Part shown: in pieces, positions 7,220 through 12,751 of the stretch
Layout: every line of letters begins with the position of its first letter
Numbering within the stretch: position 1 is the stretch's first letter
Assembly (NCBI GenBank): GCA_030613125.1
Contig: JAUWMO010000061.1
Span: 1 to 12,751 of the forward strand
DNA length: 12,751 nucleotides
Reading direction: 5' to 3'
DNA from: Bacteroidota bacterium
Lineage (GTDB): Bacteria > Bacteroidota > Bacteroidia > Bacteroidales > VadinHA17
Notes under the pieces: generated by a model
Seen by the model: only the letters and a program-made list of their open reading frames with translations
The model's database searches: none
What the model was told of the DNA's origin: nothing
Made by a program: the position numbers and the translations under genes

Positions 7220-8215
7220 TTATTCCAACACTAAAGGCAGATAAAAAGTAACGACCATTCCAATAACATAAATTAGGAATAATACATTGGTAAACATCTG
7301 GCTCTTTACCAATGAAAAATAATGGGAAAAGAGGTAGCTTAATGGGAATGCAATTCCAATAGCTACTAAACCATTATTACCTGGAATAACAAAAAACAAT
7401 ACTATCATAAGAATAAATATCCAGAATAAAAGAAGAAAATATCTTTTTGACCGGATATTCTTATATTGGAACTTCTGAAGCAAATAAAAACTGGAAATCA
7501 AAAAGAATATTGCAATAAATGCAAAAAGAATATTTTGACTAATCGAGAAAACCTGTGTAAAATTCTTACTTGCAAAAGTGTATATAACAATTTGATTAAG
7601 TTCATTTACTTCACCTTTTAGAAAGAAAAATAACCCATAGGTAATAGCCCAGGGAGTAATAAATCCAAACAAAGAGTTTAGCCAGTTTTTCCAATTTAAC
7701 GATCGAAACAAAATAATTCCTACCCATATTATTACCAAAAACGACGCAAAAGGAAGATAGAACAGGCTTCCAATTGATATGAGCAAACCTGCATCAAATA
7801 AAGAAAACATCACTTGCCCTTTGCTATAAGACGAAAAAATCTTGTCAAAGGCAATAATTACAAACACCATAGCCAATAATGCCGGGGTTAACTGTTGAAT
7901 TCCGGGCAGCCATGCGGATGATAAAACAAAAAACAAAGCTGGCAGATAATTTCTTTTCTCAATAAACTGGTGCCGGGAATTAATAAAGGATATTGCAAAT
8001 GCAATTAGTAGCCATAGACAAAAACCTGTGATAATTAATATTAATTCAGATAAGGAATAAAAACCGGTAAATAGATTAAAGATTGGAGAAAGTTGAAATT
8101 CACCAGACATTAGAAATAAAGAAGGTTTGTAATAAACAGGAACCCATGCAATAAACAATGTGAGGATGATGAGAAAAATCACATAAGGTCTGCTATTTCT
8201 ATAAATATCAAGCAT
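7220..8215 (-). CDS. Polytopic inner-membrane protein (DUF6427-like)
   Basis: The product has 331 residues and is hydrophobic almost throughout, with about eight to ten membrane segments (for example near 10-28, 55-77, 107-125, 135-158, 180-197, 222-245, 257-278 and 306-328) and short loops rich in Lys, Arg and aromatic residues. No transporter or enzyme motif is visible. It starts at the ATG at 8215; a TTG just upstream is less likely. The gene lies 29 bases downstream of the purD stop on the same strand, so it is very likely in the purD operon. From memory, a Bacteroidota membrane family catalogued as DUF6427 has similar length and topology and is often found near nucleotide-synthesis genes; that assignment is tentative. 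The link with purD could mean nucleotide or precursor transport, or no more than shared transcription. Confidence 0.8.
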   Translation of the reverse strand: MLDIYRNSRPYVIFLIILTLFIAWVPVYYKPSLFLMSGEFQLSPIFNLFTGFYSLSELILIITGFCLWLLIAFAISFINSRHQFIEKRNYLPALFFVLSSAWLPGIQQLTPALLAMVFVIIAFDKIFSSYSKGQVMFSLFDAGLLISIGSLFYLPFASFLVIIWVGIILFRSLNWKNWLNSLFGFITPWAITYGLFFFLKGEVNELNQIVIYTFASKNFTQVFSISQNILFAFIAIFFLISSFYLLQKFQYKNIRSKRYFLLLFWIFILMIVLFFVIPGNNGLVAIGIAFPLSYLFSHYFSLVKSQMFTNVLFLIYVIGMVVTFYLPLVLE

Positions 8216-8244
8216 CAACCGGAACTAAAAAATTAACCATTTCT

Positions 8245-9516
8245 TCAACTTAAATCAAAACCAATGTCTTTTCTAAAATACATTCCTTCAAAATGAATTT
8301 TATCAGCATTAGCATATGAAACTTCCAAAGCATCTTGAAAATTATTCCCATAAGATGATACAGCAAGTACTCTGCCACCATTGGTAAGTAATTTGCCTGA
8401 ATCTATCCTGGTTCCTGCATGAAATACTATGCTATCGTTCACTTTTTTTATTCCGGAAATGATCATTCCTTTATTATATGATCCTGGATATCCTCCTGAA
8501 ACTAACATGACAGTTGTAACAGTTCTGTTTTCAATTTCGATCTTTTTTTCACATAAATTACCTTCGCAAACACCTACAAACAATTCTAACAGATCAGACT
8601 TAATCCTTGGAATAACAACTTCAGCCTCCGGATCACCCATTCTAACATTATATTCAATAACATAGGAATTACCATTCACATTTATTAACCCAAAGAAAAT
8701 AAATCCATGAAAATCTATTCCCTCTTCTTGAAGTCCCCGAAGAGTAGGTTTAATAATTCCTGTTTCTACCTTTTCCATAAAATCTGAACTGGCAAATGGA
8801 ACAGGTGACACAGCTCCCATACCTCCCGTATTTAAACCCGTATCAGCCTCTCCTATCCTTTTATAATCTTTTGCTTCTGGCAGCAAAATGTATGATTTTC
8901 CATCAGTAAGTACAAAAACTGAAAGCTCAATACCACTCAGAAACTCTTCGATAACAACTTTTTTCCCTGCTTCACCAAATTTTCCATCAAACATTTCTGA
9001 AAGTTGATAATAAGCCTGATCCAAATCATTCAATATTAATACTCCTTTCCCTGCAGCTAAACCATCAGCTTTTAAAACATACGGAGGATTCATGTTTCTA
9101 AGAAATGATTTTGCTTCACTAAAAGTATCTTTATCAAAAGATTTAAAAGCAGCTGTTGGGATATCATATTTTTGCATGAATTGTTTTGCAAAATCTTTGC
9201 TGCCTTCAAGCATTGCAGATTCCCTGTCAGGGCCAACTATCAAAATATCTTTCAGATGATCATGGCTTTTAAAAAAATCAACAAAACCCATCACCAGTAG
9301 ATTTTCGGGACCGACAACAATCATATTAATTTTTTTCTCCAGAGAAAATACTCCAACAGCCTCAAAATCTGAAATGTCAAGTGGTATATTCCTTCCCAGC
9401 TCTGTTGTCCCGGCATTACCGGGAGCAATATATAATTCCTTTAGTAAATTGCTTTGAGATATTTTCCAGCTAAGAGCATGTTCTCGTCCACCTGAACCAA
9501 GTATAAGGACATTCAT
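8245..9516 (-). CDS. purD: Phosphoribosylamine--glycine ligase (GAR synthetase)
   Basis: PurD joins phosphoribosylamine and glycine with ATP to make GAR, the second step of de novo purine synthesis. The 423 residues match the usual length of a monofunctional PurD. The N domain begins VLILGSGGREHAL (3-15) and has IAPGNAGT (30-37) and VVGPENLLVMGFVD (67-80). The ATP-grasp region has PTAAF (120-124), YVLKADGLAAGKGV (146-159), IEEFLSGIELS (189-199) and KDYKRIGEADTGLNTGGMGA (216-235). The metal-binding segment YNVRMGDPEAEVV (289-301) precedes the C domain, which carries VSGGYPGSY (339-347). All expected motifs are intact; the family's usual PEAPLVAG appears here as PENLLVMG. The start codon at 9516 overlaps the edge of a perfect 16-bp palindrome. 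A membrane-protein gene follows 29 bases after the stop. I found no full promoter match; a weak TATCTTAG lies upstream. Confidence 0.97.
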   Translation of the reverse strand: MNVLILGSGGREHALSWKISQSNLLKELYIAPGNAGTTELGRNIPLDISDFEAVGVFSLEKKINMIVVGPENLLVMGFVDFFKSHDHLKDILIVGPDRESAMLEGSKDFAKQFMQKYDIPTAAFKSFDKDTFSEAKSFLRNMNPPYVLKADGLAAGKGVLILNDLDQAYYQLSEMFDGKFGEAGKKVVIEEFLSGIELSVFVLTDGKSYILLPEAKDYKRIGEADTGLNTGGMGAVSPVPFASSDFMEKVETGIIKPTLRGLQEEGIDFHGFIFFGLINVNGNSYVIEYNVRMGDPEAEVVIPRIKSDLLELFVGVCEGNLCEKKIEIENRTVTTVMLVSGGYPGSYNKGMIISGIKKVNDSIVFHAGTRIDSGKLLTNGGRVLAVSSYGNNFQDALEVSYANADKIHFEGMYFRKDIGFDLS

Positions 9517-9537
9517 AAAATGATCATTTTAAAATGA
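9516..9537. promoter_or_regulatory. Overlapping palindromes across the purD start codon
   Basis: TAAAATGATCATTTTA (9516-9531) is a perfect 16-bp palindrome that includes the A of the purD ATG. TCATTTTAAAATGA (9524-9537) is a second perfect palindrome sharing eight bases with it. Together they give three alternating half-sites of the form AAAATGA/TCATTTT. This is a plausible operator for a dimeric repressor, or an mRNA fold that hides the start. In AT-rich DNA, chance symmetry remains possible. Confidence 0.4.
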
Positions 9538-9567
9538 ATTATATCACTAAGATATTCCACATAGTTT

Positions 9568-9720
9568 TTTAACCCGAAAAATTAGCTACGCTGAGCTCAT
9601 CCCTTCGGTCTTCGGTTAACAGAATTTTTCGCCATTTATAGCTGACGAAAAGTCAAATTCAAATATACCAATTGTTTAATTCAAAACTTACTCTAAAATT
9701 GATGAATAATTCGGGTTAAA
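9568..9720. repeat. Candidate short element with 11-bp terminal inverted repeats
   Basis: TTTAACCCGAA (9568-9578) and TTCGGGTTAAA (9710-9720) are perfect inverted copies that bound about 153 bases. An inner inverted repeat CGAAAAATT (9575-9583) and AATTTTTCG (9623-9631) overlaps the left end. The sequence CCCTTCGGTCTTCGG (9601-9615) contains a near-tandem TTCGG. There is no coding frame of note. The shape suits a non-autonomous repeat (MITE-like) or a leader structure. Copies elsewhere in the genome cannot be tested here. Confidence 0.4.
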
Positions 9721-9722
9721 GC

Positions 9723-9897
9723 AAATCAATGTCTAAATTTGAATGAGATACCCTGCCGCCCCGTAAGGGATCCCTTTGGGACAAGCAGCGGGGAATATAA
9801 CCTCATCAGATCCCGAATAAGACTCCGTCTTTTCGGGATCAATTCGACTTACAAATTTCAAGGTACTTCGTACATGAAATTTGAGTCTCATTGATTT
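9723..9897. repeat. Hairpin-rich intergenic repeat element
   Basis: The stretch is bounded by the inverted repeat AAATCAATG (9723-9731) and CATTGATTT (9889-9897). Inside are three successive hairpins. One is CCCCG/CGGGG (9759-9763, 9789-9793) around TCCC-TTT-GGGA (9771-9781). The second is GATCCCGAA/TTCGGGATC (9809-9817, 9832-9840) around AAGAC-TCC-GTCTT (9819-9831). The third is CAAATTTCA/TGAAATTTG (9852-9860, 9875-9883) around GTAC-TTC-GTAC (9863-9873). Each ends in a three-base loop. A 66-codon minus-strand frame runs through it but is shaped by the palindromes and is not called. It resembles REP- or MITE-type elements. Confidence 0.6.
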
Positions 9898-9940
9898 AAT
9901 TATGATTACGGCTCTATAGTGATAGTCCAACAAATAAACC

Positions 9941-10849
9941 CTATTCTTCTTCTATTATGGGTTTTATTAAAAAGTTGCTGAAACGGTAAATAAACATGAT
10001 CTCATGAGAGCCACTATTTACGGTTTTTATATCTGAAAGACTGAGATCATATGCATATCCAATATTGATGCTCTCATTTTTATATCCCAATTGAATGACC
10101 ATTGCATTTCCTGACCGGTATGACAATCCCAGGGATACCATCTTTTTGAAAGTGCCGTATATATTAATATCTGCCTGAAAAACACTGCTTTCCAGGTACT
10201 TAAAAAGCACTGAAGATTCCAGTTCAAAATCCTGACTAATTTCAAAATTATAGCCTAAATTGAGAAAGTAATGCCGAATTCTTTGGTTATCAGCTATATC
10301 ATTAGCATCAAAACGAATGCGCCCCTGGAATAATTGATATACAGAAAGACCGGCAAAATAATTTGGCCCATAATAATATACTCCGAAAGCTGCATCTGGT
10401 ACCACTTTGTGCTCAGCTCCCTGTAATGCCAAATCGCCAGGATCTTCCACATTCAGTTCCTGCTTGTTCAGATAATATTGATAGATAAATCCAGACAACC
10501 CGAATGAAAGCCGGGAATCAGAGCCGCTAAAAGGAATGTGATAAGCATATGTTGCTTCCATTCCGGTCCGCCTTAAAGGACCCTGAGTACTATTAAACAT
10601 CCTCACACCTATACCCATGCGATCTACAATTTCCATATGGCCACTGAGCATCTGCATCGAAGGAGATCCCTTGATCCCTACCCAGGATTTCCTGTATGAA
10701 AAGGCTAAAGGTAACCCCTCCTCACTACCTGCAACAGCCGGATTGATTTCATATTTATTTAAATTGTATAAACTATTGATGTTCAGTTGCTGACCAAACA
10801 GCATTCCTGATATCAATAAACCAATAATTAACAGATATGTCTTTTTCAT
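9941..10849 (-). CDS. PorP/SprF family type IX secretion system outer-membrane protein
   Basis: The 302-residue product starts with a signal peptide, MKKTYLLIIGLLISGMLFGQ, and continues as a beta-rich outer-membrane protein. The N-terminal family signature is visible: LNKYEINPAVAGS (30-42) followed by SYRKSWVGIKGSP (51-63). Alternating strands with aromatic girdle residues follow, such as LSFGLSGFIYQYYL, GVYYYGPNYFAGLSVYQLF, VSLGLSYRSG and VIQLGYKNESINIGYAYD, and the chain ends in a strand-like HEIMFIYRF. PorP/SprF proteins assist secretion or surface attachment of specific T9SS substrates; in Flavobacterium johnsoniae SprF is needed for secretion of SprB. Here the gene begins 21 bases after the stop of an SprB-repeat adhesin on the same strand, so that adhesin is its likely partner and the two should be one operon. 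Length is slightly on the short side for the family but the protein looks complete. Confidence 0.92.
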   Translation of the reverse strand: MKKTYLLIIGLLISGMLFGQQLNINSLYNLNKYEINPAVAGSEEGLPLAFSYRKSWVGIKGSPSMQMLSGHMEIVDRMGIGVRMFNSTQGPLRRTGMEATYAYHIPFSGSDSRLSFGLSGFIYQYYLNKQELNVEDPGDLALQGAEHKVVPDAAFGVYYYGPNYFAGLSVYQLFQGRIRFDANDIADNQRIRHYFLNLGYNFEISQDFELESSVLFKYLESSVFQADINIYGTFKKMVSLGLSYRSGNAMVIQLGYKNESINIGYAYDLSLSDIKTVNSGSHEIMFIYRFSNFLIKPIIEEE

Positions 10850-10870
10850 TAATACGTATATTAATTATTC

Positions 10871-12751
10871 CTATTTAATAATATTCACAGTGCCTGATAC
10901 TGGTTTCTCACCACTACCAAAGTTAACAACATAATAATATGTTCCTGCCGGCAGGACTTTCCCGTTATATTTCCCATCCCATGGTTCAGGATAGCCTGTG
11001 GCTGAACTAAATACCAATGTTCCCCAATTGTTATAAATCTTCACAATACTATTTGGGTAATTCTGCATACCATGTATATTCCAAACATCATTTACACCAT
11101 CGTCATTTGGCGTAAATGCATCAAAAATAACCAGTGTACATCCAACCGTAGCTTCAGTAACTTCAAGTATACTGCTTGATACAGGTCCACACAAATTATC
11201 ATCAGTTACAGTTACGGTATAGGTCCCTATATCCAGACCTGTGAATTCTCCTGTGCTGTTAATAACACTGCCCGGGTTCAATGTGTATGTAAGCGTCCCT
11301 GTACCACCCGATGCTACCACAGTAACTGTTCCGGTATAATTCTCCTTGCAGGTTGCAGTAGCATTTTCTGAATCGATGGTAATAGCATCAGGTTCGACAA
11401 TAGTAATTGTACTTCCAGCCACTTCACAATCATCAGCATCTTTAACCATTATATCATAGTCTCCTCCTGAAAGACCTGTAAAGGCCCCGGCATTACTAAA
11501 ATAGGTTGTGCCTCCGTCTATTGAATACATTAAACCTCCTGCACTGCTACTGGCTGTTATTGTAATTGTACCATCTGACTCACCGTAGCAGGTAACATTC
11601 GTAAATTCTTCATTGCTTATCAGGATTGCTTCAGGTTCAAAAATTGTTATTGTGCTTCCTGCAAGTTCACAATTACTGTCATCTCTAACCATAATGGCAT
11701 AACTACCTCCTGAAACTCCTGTAAACACACCGCCATTATTAAAATAACTCACACCTCCATCAATTGAATACATTAAACTACCCGTACCTCCACTGGCAGT
11801 TATAGTGATTGAACCATCCGCCTGTCCGTTACATGTAACATTTGTAAATTCTTCATTGCTTATTACAATCATAGCAGGTTCAATAACAGTCAGATTACTG
11901 CTAATTACCGGGCCACAACCGTTGGCATCGGTAACACTAACTGTATAGGTGTCAGCCAACAAGTTGTTAAATATCCCTGTGCCATTACTTATACCCCCCG
12001 GATTTATTGTATAGGTCAATGCTCCGGTACCTCCTGAAGCCATGACTGTAACCGTCCCGTCAGCGGCCCCGTTACAGGTAATATCTGTTGAAGCTTCACC
12101 ATCAACAGAAATTGCAGGAGGTTCATTTACAGTATAACTATCATTTATAGTAGCGCCATTAAAATCAGTTACCATTACATCATAGGTCCCTCCTGAGAGT
12201 CCGGTTTGGTCTTCACTGCCAGGTACCAGGCCACTGCCGTCTGTTGTGCTCCATGAATAGGTATAAGGTGCTATACCTCCACCAACGGTAATATTAATAG
12301 TTCCATCATTTCCACCATAACAACTAACATCTGTTACAAAACCTGTCAAAGTAAGTGGGCCCGGCTGGGTAACAGTATAATTACTGTTAATTAAACAACC
12401 GTTTACATCGATAACCGTAACAAAGTAGGTACCAAATGTTAACCCGGTCTGGTCTTCAGCACCCGGTACCAGTCCACTTCCATCTGAAGTGGTCCAAGCA
12501 TAAGCGTATGGAGTAGTTCCTCCACTCACCGTAATGTCAATGGCACCATCATTTCCACCTGCAATACTTACATGTGTAACATTTCCTGATATTGAAAGCG
12601 GAGCAGGTTCATTTACAGTCAAGCCGGTACTTACAACCGGGCCACAATTATCAGTATCATCAACACTAACTGTATATGTCCCTGCTGAAAGTCCGGTATA
12701 GATGCCCGTTCCATTGGTACTGCCACCCGGGTTTAATGTGTATGATAATGG
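10871..12751 (-). CDS. SprB-repeat surface adhesin with gliding-type C-terminal domain (3' part)
   Basis: The frame is open to the right edge, so the 626 residues seen are only the C-terminal part; the TTG at 12622 lies inside repeat sequence and is not a start. The visible part is a chain of SprB-type repeats of 81 residues (Pfam SprB), each built like TCNGxxDGxITITASGGTG...YSIDGG...GxFTGLxGGxYxxxVxDxxxC...EP. The last about 85 residues are a gliding motility-associated C-terminal domain (TIGR04131/CHU_C): FTPNDDGVNDVWNIHG, VKIYNNWGTLVFSS, PWDGKYNGKVLPAGTYYYVV and a final VSGTVNIIK. That domain directs export through the type IX system and surface attachment. The product is expected to be a long cell-surface adhesin. 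Its PorP/SprF partner follows 21 bases after the TAG stop. By eye, this region is richer in G and C than the central plus-strand genes. Confidence 0.93.
   Translation of the reverse strand, partial: PLSYTLNPGGSTNGTGIYTGLSAGTYTVSVDDTDNCGPVVSTGLTVNEPAPLSISGNVTHVSIAGGNDGAIDITVSGGTTPYAYAWTTSDGSGLVPGAEDQTGLTFGTYFVTVIDVNGCLINSNYTVTQPGPLTLTGFVTDVSCYGGNDGTINITVGGGIAPYTYSWSTTDGSGLVPGSEDQTGLSGGTYDVMVTDFNGATINDSYTVNEPPAISVDGEASTDITCNGAADGTVTVMASGGTGALTYTINPGGISNGTGIFNNLLADTYTVSVTDANGCGPVISSNLTVIEPAMIVISNEEFTNVTCNGQADGSITITASGGTGSLMYSIDGGVSYFNNGGVFTGVSGGSYAIMVRDDSNCELAGSTITIFEPEAILISNEEFTNVTCYGESDGTITITASSSAGGLMYSIDGGTTYFSNAGAFTGLSGGDYDIMVKDADDCEVAGSTITIVEPDAITIDSENATATCKENYTGTVTVVASGGTGTLTYTLNPGSVINSTGEFTGLDIGTYTVTVTDDNLCGPVSSSILEVTEATVGCTLVIFDAFTPNDDGVNDVWNIHGMQNYPNSIVKIYNNWGTLVFSSATGYPEPWDGKYNGKVLPAGTYYYVVNFGSGEKPVSGTVNIIK
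11138..12751 (-). repeat. Tandem 243-bp SprB repeat array within the adhesin
   Basis: Five consecutive units are exactly 81 codons: 12341-12583, 12098-12340, 11855-12097, 11612-11854 and 11369-11611. A partial unit (12584-12751) precedes them and a shorter last unit (about 11138-11368) follows. By internal motif they fall into three kinds: A with YTLNPGG and NGTG, B with SDGSGLVPG and EDQTGL, C with MYSIDGG and YF. The order in the protein is A, B, B, A, C, C, A. The C pair is most alike, sharing EEFTNVTC and AGSTITI. Confidence 0.9.

Noticed and set aside
8216..8218. TTG as start of the membrane-protein gene downstream of purD
   Set aside because: The adjacent ATG at 8215 is a better start and adds nothing different to the N-terminus.
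9660..9667. TATATTTG on the minus strand as a -7 element for purD
   Set aside because: It matches TAnnTTTG, but no TTG lies at the required 19-20 base spacing (the nearest gives 14), and it sits inside the candidate repeat element about 145 bases from the start codon.
9733..9933. 66-codon minus-strand frame through the hairpin-rich element
   Set aside because: The frame lies mostly in the palindromic element, its composition follows the inverted repeats, and it has no signal, motif or promoter. Open frames in such repeats are usually fortuitous.
12620..12622. TTG as the start of the adhesin
   Set aside because: The frame stays open to the window edge at 12751 and encodes another SprB-type unit (YTLNPGGSTNGTG, NCGPVVS), so this codon is internal.
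1..12751. CRISPR array, tRNA, rRNA or phage genes
   Set aside because: No spaced identical direct repeats, cloverleaf, rRNA core sequence, integrase or phage structural motif was seen. The only regular tandem repeats are the coding SprB units.

Overview
The window is AT-rich and reads as a member of the Bacteroidota. Three things point there. It encodes a PorP/SprF-family outer-membrane protein next to an SprB-repeat adhesin with a gliding-type (type IX secretion) C-terminal domain. Several start regions carry the Bacteroidota promoter pattern TTG-N19/20-TAnnTTTG. The genes lack strong Shine-Dalgarno sequences. I cannot name the genus.

Layout from left to right. (1) Positions 1-388, minus strand: start of a secreted LamG-like protein that runs off the left edge. 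(2) 389-729: a long leader or intergenic stretch with a promoter-like site, a terminator hairpin and two more inverted repeats. (3) 730-1443, minus: purQ with its own promoter. (4) 1567-7184, plus: a four-gene block with a membrane-anchored DNase I-fold hydrolase or phosphatase, a 1017-residue ABCG-type exporter with extra N-terminal domains, a lipoprotein, and a small secreted protein starting 1 base after the lipoprotein stop. (5) 7220-9516, minus: a polytopic membrane protein directly downstream of purD. (6) 9517-9940: an untranslated stretch packed with palindromes, probably two repeat elements plus a symmetric site over the purD start codon. (7) 9941-12751, minus: the adhesin, open at the right edge, followed 21 bases later by its PorP/SprF partner.

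How the genes relate. PurQ and PurD both act in de novo IMP synthesis (FGAM synthase glutaminase and GAR synthetase), but they lie on either side of the plus-strand block and are not one operon. The plus-strand block is envelope-directed throughout: anchored hydrolase, inner-membrane ABC protein, lipoprotein and secreted protein. Separate promoter-like sites precede the ABC gene and the lipoprotein gene, so it is at most a loose functional group. The adhesin and PorP pair is the usual T9SS arrangement of a large surface protein with its dedicated outer-membrane partner.

The parts most worth a second look are the hairpin-rich element at 9723-9897, the adhesin array with an exact 243-bp period and A-BB-A-CC-A block order, the unusual domain composition of the ABC protein, and the promoter-then-terminator arrangement ahead of the LamG gene.
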